Positions 21,351 to 33,197 of a DNA stretch of 64,000 nucleotides are shown piece after piece. Position 1 is the stretch's first letter, and every line of letters starts with the position of its first letter. The stretch spans positions 127,277,583-127,341,582 of the forward strand of contig NC_133390.1 of assembly GCF_047511655.1 (NCBI RefSeq), given 5' to 3'. Under the pieces are notes generated by a model. The model did not search any database and was not told the DNA's origin. It worked only from the letters and a program-made list of their open reading frames with translations. The translations under genes and the position numbers were made by a program. The DNA comes from Castor canadensis. Taxonomy: Eukaryota; Chordata; Mammalia; Rodentia; Castoridae.

Positions 21351-22532
21351 AACAAAGTTCCTGGTTGATGGCCAAGTGGTACTTGATGCCATGAAATAAT
21401 TTGGGCAGTTCCACATTGCTGACAGGAGTTGATGTATCAAGATTGGTCATTACAACATTTGAGCCCTTGTCCTCTGCTCTAGAATTCAGATCCACGCTAA
21501 GAATGTGTAAGAACAGACTGTGTCCCCCTGCTTGAGCCTTGTGGTTTGTCTGGGATTGTGAAAATAAAAATGTGAACAAATGAACCCAGGAGGGGAGGGT
21601 AACAGTTTCCCCATTTGCTGGCTTTATATGTGATGCTATCTTTTAAATGATGAGATGAACTCTGAATACTAAGAATCACTGCGTGTAAGGATCAGATGAG
21701 GCCATGAGTTTGAGCTGAAAAGTTTAAATCTTGGACTATTTTTCTAATTCTTTCACTGTCCCTAGGAAGGGTGTTAGGTCTCTGTTTATAACCTTTCTGT
21801 AGGCACGTTATTGGCACGTAGCTGGTAAGTGACTTACTGGTAAGTCAGTCAGGGCCGGAGTCACCACTTGGTTAGTTAATTTAAAGAGTGTTGATGAACC
21901 AGGCCGCTGAATGGCAAGAAGAGGACACTCATATTAGTGCAGAAGCAGCTGTGGGAAGCAGCTGCCTACCCTAGGGCTGAGCGATCAAAAAGGATGAGGA
22001 GGCTCAAGTCCTGGGGGCCTGGTGCCGCAGGAGGAGGCAGTGCCAAATGGTCCTGCTACTGGAACAACCATTGTAGGAGTAAGTCTGTTGATGACAGGAA
22101 GCAGATAAAAAGGCCAAATCCTTCCTCCCCCTAAGCTGCCACATTGGCAGATCCTGATGGTGAGTCAGCCCACAAAGCAGAGGTATGGTTTGCTTAGTCC
22201 CTTTCACAAAGGAGATAACCACTGAGAGAATGAGCTGGGCCTGTGGCGTCCGCTCAGTGAGCAGCATGGCTGTGAAGGCAGCATGTCAGGTAGTCCATTG
22301 CTCCTGGCTTGTAGTACGATCTGACTTGATTCCACTCGGAGCTGCTTATGCAGACGTGGAAGACACCTCAGGAATGCAGCAATGTATTCCACCTGTCCTC
22401 CAGCTCTTACCAGCCGAACTTTACATTTGCCTCTAGAGGGACTGCCCTTTTCCTTCCTTGGCTACATCAATACTTGTTGGTAGTAGTTACACCAGTGAAG
22501 TAAAGGTAAAGATGCCTGGAAGCATGGGTGCA

Positions 22533-22632
22533 GATTTTTTTTTTTTTTTTTTTTGGTGAGATTAGGGTTTGAACTCAGGACTTTCTTCTTTCAAACCAGG
22601 CTCTCTGCGGCTTGAGCCACCCATTTTGCCCT
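22533..22632 (-). mobile_element. SINE, ID-like half
   Basis: T20 head, ggtgagattagggtttgaac to cggcttgagccacccatttt. Confidence 0.75.
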
Positions 22633-22717
22633 TAAATGGCCAGCTGCTTTCGCCTACATCTGTGCCCCAGAACAAGAGGCACAGCTGTACCTTTGCTATC
22701 CTGCTTAATGGCTTCCT

Positions 22718-22794
22718 GTTTTGATTGTTTTAATTGGGGTGTAATTTACATATAGTAAAATTCATCTTTTTAGAGTATAATTCCATGCTTATTT
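22718..22794 (-). mobile_element. L1M-type relic, antisense, left part
   Basis: attggggtgtaatttacata, then tagtaaaattcatcttttta is the reverse of an old L1M 3' end. Interrupted by a SINE, continues at 22972. Confidence 0.65.
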
Positions 22795-22971
22795 TGGGGT
22801 GGGCAGTGTTGGAGTTTGAACTCAGATAATTGTTTATTAGATAGGGGGTTCTACCACTCAGCCCTTTACTAGTTGAGATGGTGTCTCCCTTTTTGCCTTG
22901 GCTGGCCTCCAACTGGGATCCTCTTCTCCTGAGGAGCTGGGATTACAGATATGAGCAGTTGTGCCTGGCTA
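22795..22971 (-). mobile_element. SINE, ID-like plus B1, inside L1M
   Basis: gtgttggagtttgaactcag and, at the end, gagctgggattacagatatg. Confidence 0.7.
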
Positions 22972-23260
22972 ATTCACACATTTTGAGAGCACATTATAAC
23001 CACTACCACAGTCAAATTACAGAATAGTCCCATCACCTTCAGATTCTTTCCTCCTTGCCCCCAGCCTCAGCAACCACAGACCTGTTCTCCATTCCTATGG
23101 CTTTATCTTTCCTGGAATGTATAAAACACCTGTGTCTCTACTGGTGTAGTATTCCAGTGAGTGTCCTCTACAGGTTGTGCATCAGTTGAGGGACATCATG
23201 TTTGCCATTTTGGGGGGCAACTGTGAATATGAATGCATACTTAAGTACATGTGCAGTGCT
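22972..23260 (-). mobile_element. L1M-type relic, antisense, right part
   Basis: ataaccactaccacagtcaa, then cagcaaccacagacctgttc and catcagttgagggacat match successive reverse blocks of old L1M elements. Confidence 0.65.
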
Positions 23261-23649
23261 GAGTTGGGTGTTGGTCCCTGTCTACTGTTGGAGTCTCCTA
23301 TTTGTGCTTGTCAGTAAACTTTTCCCTTATCCCCCTGCAGGCAACATTTGCAGTAGACTGCTGGGAACTAAGAGTCTAGGACTTCCCTTTGGAGAATCCA
23401 GTGAGATTTTCTGAGGGAAACTGCGGTGTGCCCTATATATAAATACAAGTGAAGAAAGAGCCCTGCTGGCTGACCCATCTAGCGCTCCCCTTTATAATGA
23501 TCTTTTTTTCCTTTGAGGAAAAAATAGGGTTTTGTTTCCTTTGTTTATTGTTGGTAGCTTGATCAAGAGCCTCCAGGGATTTGGGGAATAACCTAAGAAG
23601 GAAATTTATTTTTCTAATTTAGTTTGATTTAAAAAAAAAAAAAAAACCC

Positions 23650-23895
23650 ACACAGGACAGGGCACCAGTGGCTCACAGCTGTAAATCCTAGCTACTCAGG
23701 AGGCAGAGATCAGGAGGTTTGAAGCCAGCCAAGGCAAGTAGTTTGAGAGACCATATCTCAAATACCTAGCCCCTTTCCACCCCCCACCAAAAAAAAAAAA
23801 AAACGAACTGCAGAGTGGCTCAAGTGGTTAAGAGTGCCTGGCTAGCAATCATGAATCCCTGAGTTCAAACCCTAGTTCTGCCAAAAGCAAAACAA
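23650..23895 (+). mobile_element. SINE, B1-ID dimer, long ID form
   Basis: gctgtaaatcctagctactc to gagttcaaaccctagttctg, with an A15 linker. Confidence 0.8.
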
Positions 23896-24060
23896 AGTGG
23901 GGCTGGGTGTGGTGGTATGGATCTATGAGTCTACTATGAGGGATAGTCAGCAAAAAGCCTGAGACGTGGGCTGGGGGTGTGGCTCAGATGGTAGAGTGCT
24001 TTGTGAGGCACTGAGTGCAAAACCATTATCTCCCAAAACAAAACCCACATGCAAATAAAA
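23896..24060 (+). mobile_element. SINE, decayed B1-like plus ID-like
   Basis: gggctgggtgtggtggtatg, then gctgggggtgtggctcagat with the anticodon-arm region deleted. Confidence 0.55.
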
Positions 24061-24299
24061 AGAAAAACTAAAAGCTCTCTTTAGCTGTGAATCAACCCAG
24101 ATATGTTGGAGCTTTGGAGAATCTTAGAATCAACCACTGCTGAAATGGCTCTGGCTGTGGTGTGGAAGGAGAGGCTGAATGATTCTGGTTCTGTGATGCT
24201 AAATGGAAGCCTATTTATGAAAGGGTAGTGACTCATTCCTGGGATATTAATTCTTGTGACTTTCTATAACAATGCACGTTTCATATGTGTGGGAGGGGG

Positions 24300-24365
24300 A
24301 GGAAGGTGGGGTTGAAACCCAGGATCTCACGCTGGCTGGGTTGTCACTGAATCACACCCCTAACA
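24300..24365 (-). mobile_element. SINE fragment, ID-like, old
   Basis: gtggggttgaaacccaggat to aatcacacccctaac. Confidence 0.5.
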
Positions 24366-24459
24366 TTCTTACCATGTTTATGCACTAAAGCACACTTCCC
24401 GAATTCTAGAACTGGAACCTGTCTTCCTGTGCAGCATCTTTGCTAACTAAAGTGTATGT

Positions 24460-24560
24460 TGTTTTTTTTTTGAGGGGGGGCAGCACACTGGGGTTTGAAC
24501 TCAGGACCTTAATCTTGCCATGCAAGTGCTGAAATATTTGAGTCACACCCCCAACCCAAG
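24460..24560 (-). mobile_element. SINE, ID-like half
   Basis: cactggggtttgaactcagg to gagtcacacccccaaccc. Confidence 0.7.
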
Positions 24561-24702
24561 TGTATATTCATGTTTTTAAATGATGTGAATAAATGCTAAT
24601 AGCATGCAAAGACATACTGAAAGGCATTGATTTTATTTGGGCATCTTAGACTGTGAGAAGGTTAGCTGTATCTAGTGCAGCCAGCTTTAACATTGGAAAA
24701 CA

Positions 24703-24790
24703 AAAGCTGGGCACTGGTGATTACTTCTGTAATCCTAGTTACTCAGGAGGCAGAGATCAGGAGGATCTGGGGAAAAAAAAAAAAAAGAGA
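24703..24790 (+). mobile_element. SINE, truncated B1 half
   Basis: agctgggcactggtgattac to cagagatcaggaggatctgg, then A14; the rest of the unit is missing. Confidence 0.7.
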
Positions 24791-25224
24791 GTTGGAAAAC
24801 AAAGCTGCTTGTCCCCTAGAAGGAGGTCTGGTCCTCCCTTTGGTGTCTGAGCACTCATTACATTTGTCTTTTTTCTGCTCGTTGTCTGGGGTCCATTGCA
24901 GAATCTGAGCACAGACTTTGTCTGAGTTTAATGACAGTACCCAATTCAGCAGTGCCTTTTTGGCCTAGCCCCACAGAGCTTACTTTTCAAGATTGTTTGC
25001 TTGTTCCGTTGTAAAAACCAATTCTCTTGCCCATCAAAACAAACTGAAGTACAGAAGTCCCTGTCCTGTCTGTCTGGCTTTTTCATTTTGGTTCCTTGAC
25101 TTCTGCACTTAAAAAAGGAATCACCATATGAGGGTCCTCTTTCTATCTTGAGGGCAAATAGTAGACAGGTTTGCTCAAGTTAAGAGAAAAGAGGAACCCA
25201 AATGAATGAATTCTTAATAAAAAC

Positions 25225-25405
25225 TATTTTTGCTGGACTGACGTGTGGGAGGACAAGTGTGAGGCCCTGAGACCAAATCTTAGTACCTCCAAAAACCAAA
25301 AAAGCTAACTGTTTTTGTAATGCTGGGGTGTAGTGTAGCTCAGTGCCAGAGCTCTTGCCTAGCATTCCTGTGCTCTAGGTTCCATCCCTGCCACAGCAAA
25401 AAACA
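25225..25405 (+). mobile_element. SINEs, two ID-like copies
   Basis: Decayed ID (gtgtgaggccctgagaccaa) then a tRNA-Ala-like ID (ggtgtagtgtagctcagtgc to gttccatccctgccacag). Confidence 0.6.
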
Positions 25406-25639
25406 AAACAACTACTTTCATAAATACCATTAGGGCTAAACTGGAGCAAGGAAAAACAGTTTTGTAACCTTTTCATTCCCTTGTCCTTCACCATCCTCAG
25501 CTTGCAGTTGCTGGATGAAAGGGAAGCAGTTTTTTCTCAGGGTTAACCTTTATTCCCAGGGAATAGATTGAACTGGTTCATTCTAACATAGATTTAATTA
25601 TACAGGTAATACACAAATGTGTTTCTTTAGATTATCTGT

Positions 25640-25728
25640 AGTCTTTTGGTGGTTTGGGATTTGAACTCAGGACCTCACATTTACTATGCAGGCACTCCAC
25701 ACTTGAACCATACCTCCAGCCCTGTACA
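25640..25728 (-). mobile_element. SINE, ID-like half
   Basis: gtttgggatttgaactcagg to accatacctccagccctg. Confidence 0.7.
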
Positions 25729-25735
25729 TTTTGAT

Positions 25736-26329
25736 TTAAAAAACTTTATTTCCATGCAACAGCCATTTTACATACACAGCATATGGAGATAGTCTGAAAT
25801 ACGCAGTGCTGTCCATCCTGTACTGACTTTGCTGATCCTTACTAGCATTTATTTTACCCTCTCCTGGCTCAGGGGGTCTATACATTTGGCCATTGCTAGT
25901 GGCTCCTTGGCCTTGTTCCTCCACGGCGAGGGAGGTTCTGGGACCCTGGAGAGGCACATTTGAAATGTTAATAGATCCAGCACTTTGTCTTCCAGCCACA
26001 TTTCCTCCCACCTCTGCCCACCCCATTGCCATCAATTCTCCTGGGAGATAAGTGGCTTGGCCTGTGTTTGTACCTTGTACTTCCGTGATTACTAGGAGGT
26101 GGGTGTAGCTTTTCATGTGTTTATTGGCCATTTGGGTTTCCTCCCTGAAGTTCCCTGGCCAATTTCTAGGGTTTGGAAAGAAATCAGTTTGTTGGCATTT
26201 TGGATCAACACTGAGTACTGTGTGTAGTGGTCTGCAGCTCCCCCAATTATAACTTAGTGTATACCTTTTTCTTGGTGGACTGGGATTTGATCTCAGGGTT
26301 TTCACTTTTTTTCCCCAGGCAGGACACAT
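25736..26329 (-). other. Open 197-codon frame over L1-like and unidentified sequence
   Basis: The minus strand is open from 26329 to 25736. Its N-terminal part lies partly in an ID-type SINE (26255-26320). The middle resembles LINE-1 ORF2 near its end (MANKHMKSYTHLLVI). The rest (PEPGEGKINASKDQQSQYRMD and beyond) I do not recognise. An aataaa occurs near the distal end on this strand. Most likely an L1-linked repeat with an accidentally open frame, less likely an old retrocopy. Confidence 0.35.
26255..26320 (-). mobile_element. SINE fragment, ID-like
   Basis: ggtggactgggatttgatct then cagggttttcac; 3' part lost. Confidence 0.5.
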
Positions 26330-26455
26330 GGATGTGGTAAGAGAGGTAATGGAGCTTATTCAAAGTTATGGAAAAAGCTACAGACAGCCATATGATGGGC
26401 CAGGTATGAGGCTGAAGCAGAGAGTGTTTTTCTCTTCCCAGGTGCTTTTAAAACT

Positions 26456-26640
26456 TATCCTCATTGCCTGTAATCCTAGCTACTCAAGAGGCAGAGAGCT
26501 GGAGCATCATGCATGGCTTGAAGCTAGCCCAGGCAAATAGTTCTTAAGACCCTATTTAGGAAATACCCAACACAAAAAGGGGCTGGAAGAGTGGCCTTAA
26601 GTTCAAACCCCAGTACTGCAAAAAACAACCCCAAAAAACC
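26456..26640 (+). mobile_element. SINE, B1-ID dimer, strongly shortened ID
   Basis: tgcctgtaatcctagctact to aagttcaaaccccagtactg; only gggctggaagagtggcctta remains of the ID 5' part. Confidence 0.8.
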
Positions 26641-27064
26641 TTACCCTAGCCTATGGGAAGGGAAAAACCTGGTGATTCATAACCACCAATAATTGATGAG
26701 TGGGGAGGGGCATGGGTGGTCCCTGGGCTTGGGTGAGGGTGGTTTGAGTTGTCCCTGAGCCAGGGTGTGAATAATCTGCACGTATTTGCAGTTGAAAAGG
26801 AGGCTTGAGAAAGAAGACTGTTCAACCTGAAATACTATATTAAGTCATATGTTTTAAGAGTTCTGAACTTAACCTTAGCTTGCCTCAGTTCTGCAACTTG
26901 GTTTTTATTTCTTTTAGGTTCAGGATCTGTGTCCACAAAGGTCTGATCTTGAATTAATGATGTTCTTGCCTCCCCCTCTGGTGCATTACCACGCCCAGCT
27001 TGGTTTGTATTTCTAATCTAGTTATGGACCTGGCACGTCTTTCCTTGTGTGACAAACAGTAGAG

Positions 27065-27185
27065 TCCCACTTACTCATTTCTATCATTTTTATTGAGGTA
27101 TAATTTAGGTAGGAATAAAATACATTCATTTAGGTAGGAAAGTTATAAAATGCATTTTGATGAGCTTATATCTGTGTGAAAATAC
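27065..27185 (-). mobile_element. L1M-type relic, antisense
   Basis: ttattgaggtataatttagg, an aaaatacattcattta segment and ttgatgagcttatatctg are the reverse of an old L1M 3' end. Contains a short internal near-duplication (catttaggtagga, 27089-27142 region). Confidence 0.55.
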
Positions 27186-27489
27186 AGACCACTCCCCTTT
27201 CTCGAAGAAGGTCGGAGAGAGCTGTGGAGTGGAGGGGTCTCTAACGATGGGAAATTGCAAGGCCTGGTATCCTGGCTCATTTCTGATGGGGGCTAGCTGT
27301 AAAAGTCCCTAAAATCTTGTAAGGCAGTTAGCCTCTGAAGAGGCCCAGATTCTAGCTCTCTTTCTTTCTTTATAAACATTTGCTGTTGGGGCCACAATGC
27401 GAATGGTCAGGCCACATTGTTTTCCAGGGAGCAGATGCCTGCTGGGAGGCAAATTCCTCAAGGATTGCTTGGAAAATGTGGAAGTGAAT

Positions 27490-27600
27490 TCCATTCAATC
27501 AACACACTTTTCACTGAGCATCTGCCATGTGCCCGGCTCTCTCCGGGTGTTTGAAGACACAAAGAAATAGAGCAGAGCTTGCCTTCTTGGGGACCTTTGC
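27490..27600 (+). mobile_element. L2-like fragment
   Basis: actgagcatctgccatgtgc then ccggctct and gaagacacaaagaa match the L2 3' block. Confidence 0.5.
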
Positions 27601-28124
27601 ATCACTAGCAAGGGACATAGAACTACTGGGTTTTTTGATACCCTGGTTAATGATGTACATCTTTTGTAAAAGTAATAAATTATTTTTGATTACATACTAG
27701 ATGCTTATTTAAAAAACAAAATCAAGCACTGAAGTGGGGCATGCTGAATGCCAGTTTCTGAGTGCAGCTCTTGTCCTTGGAGGGAAGACTGTTAGAGGCT
27801 AGTTGAGCTCCACTCAGAAAATTCATGGCTTTTTAGGCCTGTACGGCCAATTGCCCATGACAAATAGGTAGTTTCCATTCCTGAACAGTCTTCCCTTCAG
27901 AAAAATGTTGGGGTTTGAGCTTCTTAAAAAGGAGTTAGTTTTGCAGAGGACATTTCTTCTGGGGGTGTGGGACAGCTCCTGGCCATGGGCCAGCTGTTGA
28001 ACATGACATTTAGAACTGCTTTCCACAGGATCATGAGGTCCTAAGGGAAGTGACATGGTCCTCCCAGTGAGGGCATGGGACTCCCAGATTCTTTACAGCA
28101 GGGTTCAGTAGGTCTCTTACTCCT

Positions 28125-28310
28125 TTTTTTTTCTTTTGCAGTATTGTGGCTTGAACTCAGGACCTACACCTTGAGCCACTCTACCAGCCCTTTTTTGTGA
28201 TGGATCTCATAAACTGTTTGCCTGGGCTGGCTTTGAACTGTGATCCTCTTGATCGCTACCTCTTGAGTAGCTAGGATTATAGGCTTGAGGCACTGCTCCT
28301 GGCTTCATTT
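28125..28310 (-). mobile_element. SINE, B1-ID dimer, short ID form
   Basis: ggacctacaccttgagccac to tagctaggattataggcttg. Confidence 0.85.
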
Positions 28311-29532
28311 CTTACTCTTTCCTCACATGCATTCCAGCAGGAACTGAGTCTACTGGGAAATGGATTGAATAGGGAACTGGTTGTGTGGTGTGGCACCCTG
28401 GCACAAGGAAGAGGAGCTACAAGTGGTGGTCCCAAAGGAAAGATATGGAAGCCTTTGAGGAGCCAGGCGCTTGGAAACCTGGGAAGCACTTTGTTGCAGG
28501 CTTCATTGGCGACATCTGCAAAGCACACAGCACATGTTTAGCCAGTGTTTGGAGTTTGAATTCAGACTGGCTCTACTTAAAACCTGCCCCCTCTACTCTC
28601 AGAGCAGGAGAGAACCCCAGGATGTGTAAGTTTGCCTCCATACTTTTTCCTACCAGCCTCTGAAAGCCCCTTTCAGCCTCTGAATGTCCCTTTCAAGAGG
28701 CCTGAAGATTTTCCTAGTGTGTCATTAGCCAGAGGGAGAGAATGGGGCCTTCTCTTCCCAGCCCTATCCCTTTCCCTCCCTTCCAAAGGCCCTTTTTGTT
28801 GGGAATCAGTCTCCCTGAAATCTCCTTCTGTGGTTCAAAGCCCTTGTTTAAACAGCCCAGAAACCTCACCTTCAGTGCTTTGAAGGGAGGCAGTTGGTTA
28901 CCCTAAAGCTTGTGCAGAGCATGAATACAAAGAAGACCCTCCAAATTAATGATTAAACCCAGAGGTTTAGGCCCCTGCCTCTCCTGAACTTGCTTCCTCA
29001 CTTTTTGTGACTCCAGATTGTGTTGGGCTCTGATATCTACTCTGGAGTCTTCCCTTGGGTCTTCTCATTCCTCTGCCAGGACCCAGAGGTGTGGGGGCTT
29101 CCTAATGCCTCTTGCTGGGGTTGCTTTTTCCTGCCTGGTTTTATTTGCACAACAGTCCCAATTCACATGGTTGGGGCAGCAAAAACTCCTCCCCTGGCTC
29201 TTTATTCCCTCTCCAGGGCAGGAATGGCGCTTTCTCCTGGAATGTTGATAGCCAGGCCTGAGTGGCCAGCAACCATTGAAGCCCTTTGCCTAGGGAGTTC
29301 CCAGGGCCAGTGTGGTGAGAGAGGAGTGTGCCTGGCTGTGACTGTCCTGCAAGGTGCTTTCTTTCTTTCTCTTGTTTTTAAATAAAAGATTGGTTAATCA
29401 GTTTACAACTACACTCATCTGGCCTCATATGGCTTTCTCTGCCAGTGAAGACTTCCTTAACACTGGGTTTCCCTTTTCAAGGTGTTTGACTTCACCTAAT
29501 TTGGAACCCAGAGCTTATCAGGGAGCCTCCTG

Positions 29533-29705
29533 ACTAGGGTTGTCAAACTTAGCCCCTTCCCCACAAAAGCTGAATTGGAATTGCAAATAAATAGTGAATA
29601 AGTTTAGTATGATTATATCTTATGTAATATTTACTTAACAGTAGAAATTGTCTGAAATTTAAAGTTTGCACGGCATCTTGTACTTTATATGGCCATCTTG
29701 CTTTG
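29533..29705. mobile_element. Old palindromic DNA-transposon-like relic
   Basis: gactagggttgtcaaactta at the left and tctgaaatttaaagtttgca then cggcatcttgtactttatat at the right resemble a widespread old mammalian element with two inverted arms ending in a cagggttgccag-type terminus. The arms are now only weakly complementary. Family name uncertain. Confidence 0.4.
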
Positions 29706-30314
29706 CTCTGGCATTGTATTTTAAAGCTTTCAGATGGTGGGGAAAGTCCTCCACGAGATAACACGACTCTGCATTTGGTTCCACAAATTTTGTTGCGGAG
29801 TTCTTGTGACGGGAGTGTTTCAGTGACACTATATGAGACCAGGGGTTTTCTGACCCCCATCCCTGTAGGCCCTGGCAAAGGAGAAACCCTGGATGCCAAG
29901 GCTCTTTGGATGTCACCCAGGGTGCTCCCCCAACACCCTGGCCTCATTGCTGCTAACTACCCCGTAGTGGTCCTAGTACCACCCTAGAGGTCTCTGTTGA
30001 TGAGGATAGTTTCTTAAAGATCTACCATTCCTGTCTCTAGGTTCTGGGGCAATAAAACAGATTGTAGTTCTGGGGTTTCTAGATTTTACACCAGGAGCAC
30101 CCTTACTCACTTCTGGGCACCTTGTGTCTACCTTCTTTTCTCCAGCATAAAAAAAAGATTGTTCTTGTATGGTTTCAACAGGGCCTGTTTCTGGGTCTGC
30201 CCAGGAGGGAAATTCACAGAGTAGATTCACTGCAGGGGTGGAGGGTAGGGAGGGTGGATCATGACTCTTCAGAAAACTGATGGCTTGATAATGACAGATG
30301 TGTAGTGTTGTTCA

Positions 30315-30390
30315 TTTTGGTGGTGCTGAGGTTTGAACTCAGGGCCCCGTCCTTGCTAGGAAGGCAGTCTACCACTTGAGCCCTACTGTT
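30315..30390 (-). mobile_element. SINE, ID-like half, long form
   Basis: ggtggtgctgaggtttgaac to ctaccacttgagccctac. First of five in a row. Confidence 0.75.
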
Positions 30391-30446
30391 CATTTTGCTT
30401 TGACTACCATGCAGCTTGTAAGTGCTAGAGACCTCCCCTCCCACCA

Positions 30447-30550
30447 AAGATTTTTTTATTTTATTTATTTATTTTTTGGCAGTACTGGAGTTTGAACTCA
30501 GGACTTTGTACTTGTTAGGTGCATTTGTTAGGCACACCTCCAGCCCAAGA
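30447..30550 (-). mobile_element. SINE, ID-like half
   Basis: gcagtactggagtttgaact to ggcacacctccagccc. Confidence 0.75.
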
Positions 30551-30555
30551 TTTTT

Positions 30556-30647
30556 AGATTATTTTTTTTTTTTGCAGGGCTGGGAATGAAACCCAGGGCT
30601 TTGCACATGGCTAGGGAACACTCTACCACTAAGCTACTTCCCCAGCA
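30556..30647 (-). mobile_element. SINE, ID-like monomer, other type
   Basis: ggctgggaatgaaacccagg to accactaagctacttcccca. Confidence 0.65.
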
Positions 30648-30649
30648 AC

Positions 30650-30755
30650 TTTGTCTGTGTGTGTGTGTGGGGGGGTGGGGCACACTGCGGTTTGAACTCA
30701 GGGCCTCATACTCTAGACAGGCACTGTGCGACTTGAGTCACTCCATCAGCCGACT
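30650..30755 (-). mobile_element. SINE, ID-like half with (GT)n head
   Basis: cactgcggtttgaactcagg to gagtcactccatcagccg. Confidence 0.7.
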
Positions 30756-30782
30756 TTGTCCTTTTTGACTCAAATTTAATTC

Positions 30783-30960
30783 TGTTTTTTTTTTTTGGTG
30801 GTAGTGCTGGGATTTGAACTCAGGGCTTCACCATTGTTAGGCAGGTGCTCTAACACTGGAGTCACTTCACCAGCTCTTTCTTGTGTTGGGTATTTTCGAG
30901 ATAACAGACTGGCTTCGAAGTGACTGACTGTTTGTAATTGATTTTCTCCATAAGCTGCTT
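30783..30960 (-). mobile_element. SINE, B1-ID dimer, B1 half truncated
   Basis: gtgctgggatttgaactcag, then tgtgttgggtattttcgaga. Confidence 0.7.
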
Positions 30961-31047
30961 AGATAACGAGTAAAAATTGCTGAAATAAAGTTCAGTTAAA
31001 ATAGAATGAAATTTGAGGGGCTGTACGTTGCCCAGGTTTTTCTGTTT

Positions 31048-31275
31048 GTTTTTTCCTTCTTTTTGCGGTGTTGGAGTTTGAACTCACAGCCCAAAGCTTG
31101 CATGGCCCATAAAAGTTTTTTTTGCTGTACTAGGGCTTGAACTCAGGGCCTTCACCTTGAGCCTCTCCACCAGGCCACTTTTTTGTGATTGGGTTTTTCG
31201 AGATAGGGTCTCTGGATCCTCCTCTCTGTCTCCCGAGTAGCTAGGATTACAGGTGTGAGCCACCAGGGTCGGGAG
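31048..31275 (-). mobile_element. Short-form dimer next to a truncated ID
   Basis: Truncated ID 31048-31112 (ggtgttggagtttgaactca), then a short-form B1-ID dimer from about 31115 to 31275 (ccttcaccttgagcctctcc). Confidence 0.7.
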
Positions 31276-32126
31276 TTTTTGATCCAGCACATCTGACCGA
31301 TGGGAATATCAAAGAATTGGACCACTGACCTATCACAGCACTTGGTGAAAACACTCCTCCTGTGTGCTGTGCTCCCTTCTTGGACAAAGTCTAGGCCACG
31401 GGATGGGTCAGGGGACTTGCTAGTGGGCCTCAGAAGCTGGGGGCAGTGAGGACTGCTAAACTCTCCTATGTAAAAACCAAAGCAATTTCAGAAACCCCAG
31501 TTAGCCATGTCCCTTTGCTGAGGCCCTAGCCAGGTGTAGGCATTTCTGATCCATGTTGTCGTGGTCTCCCCCCCTCCCCCCTCCAAAATGTGCAATTTGG
31601 TACAACTTCAGATCCCTTCTTGAGAGGTGGGAGGAAGTGGTTAATCCCTGCTTCCTTCCCTGGGACTTTCATGGGCCTCTGGAAGCCTGCCTTAACCTGG
31701 CCTTAATGGTCATAAATGACCCTCTCCCTGGGAAGGGCCAGGCTCCTGTGAATCTTTGCTTGGATTCCAAGGAGTTAGGTGCTTAATAAGTGCTTCTGAT
31801 GGTGATACCTTTGGTTTTCTGTAATTAGAGGGATGAGGTGGGAAGCTTTGTAGGATTATCAGGGTGATGGCTAGAGCCCCCTCCAGCTAGAGCGCCGTGG
31901 GGAGGCAGGGGCTGCTGGTGTACAGGGTTTGACTCAATTTGTTAGGTCCTGTGTCTGCTGGTAAATACAGGTGGGATGGGACTCCACCCTCCAAGAGGGC
32001 CCGCTGCTTCCTGCTGCTTCTAGTCCATTATATCTGGTCTTCAGAATGGATCCCAGTGGATTTTGTATCTCTGAGGATACTCCCTTGTCCTTTCCTTTGG
32101 TTCACGTGGCAGTAATTACCCAGTAA

Positions 32127-32176
32127 CTCTCTTCTTGCTCTCATGCTCTCTTTCTCTCTCGCTCTCTTTTTTTTTT
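32127..32176 (+). repeat. CT-rich tract
   Basis: ctctctttctctctcgctct and flanks, leading into the T-run of an antisense ID-like SINE. Confidence 0.75.
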
Positions 32177-32258
32177 GAAGTGCTGGAATCTAACTAACCC
32201 GTTCAGCCTGTGCATGTTAGGCAAGCGTTCTACCACTGGGCTATGTCACCAGCCCAGT
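32166..32258 (-). mobile_element. SINE, ID-like monomer
   Basis: gaagtgctggaatctaacta to accactgggctatgtcacca. Confidence 0.65.
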
Positions 32259-32999
32259 AAGCCTAATTTTTGAGAAAAACCTGGTTGCTCAGGTCTTGGG
32301 AGATTTACTGACTGACCTTAGAGTAAGGGATACTGGGATCTGTCAAAATGGAGTGGGTGGCCGGGTTTTGCCCCAGGCATGGAGTTTTGATTAGTGGCAC
32401 AGGAGCTCTGAGAAGGCATCATCTCCCCTGCTAACAGGTCTCCCCTTTTCTCTGCCAACTAATTCTCCTGCCTTCACAGGGCTTTAATTAACTATGTTTA
32501 ATCCTCCCTGGGAAGCTGGCTTAATGCCTGGGTGGTGCTTAGCTGGTTAACTGGTGGGTTTTCTATTCCAGTCCAGCCTAGGAGAAGCTCTAACCCTGAT
32601 AACCCCAAGGGACATAGGTGAGGAGCGCAGTGAGCTAATGTGACCCCTGTCTGCCCATTTCCACTCTGTGGAGGGGCTCCATGAATCCCACTGGATTTCA
32701 TGTTATGCATGTAACTCCGGATACTCTGTTTTCTCTGGTTAAGGACTCAAGATACCTGAATGTGAAAGAAAATAAAAGAAAGTCATTCACCATTAGAGCA
32801 GAAGTATTTTCTTTCAGTGTTTTTGCAGAAAGCATTTTGGTGGTGCTACCTGCCTCATGCTTGCCCCTGGTTTATTTCATTCTTGGTTACTTTGTGTGGT
32901 CTTCTGCTCTGTGACGACAATGACTGTTAGCCCTGGGGCTCCCACCTCAATAAGATTTTGATTCTCTAAAGCTGGGGAAGGGCTTGGTTGCATCTTTTT

Positions 33000-33180
33000 T
33001 CTTTTACGGATGCCTCTGGAGTAGCTAGGGTTAATAGTCACACACCACCACACCTGGCTTACTTGTTGAAATGGTGTCTCACTAACTTTTGCCTGGGTTG
33101 ACCTCAAACCACCATCCCAATGTGTGTCTCCCAAGGAGCTGGGATTGGGATTACAGGTGTGAGTCACTGTGCCCGTGGCT
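33000..33180 (-). mobile_element. SINEs, two B1 pieces
   Basis: gagtagctagggttaatagt and gagctgggattgggattaca. Confidence 0.6.
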
Positions 33181-33197
33181 CCAAGGCATCTCGGGAT

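Larger units (their letters stand above)
16436..22532. other. Intron 1, non-repeat stretches
   Basis: Between the annotated repeats, 16436-16977, 17073-17739, 17821-18164, 18266-18869, 19416-19716, 19961-20244 and 21351-22532 hold no recognised repeat or gene. The near-repeat at 17085-17230 and 18355-18460 (both contain 'cattgacattttcaaaattaa' type sequence after a 'gggaagac/aga...gggcac' block) hints at an old local duplication. Confidence 0.4.
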
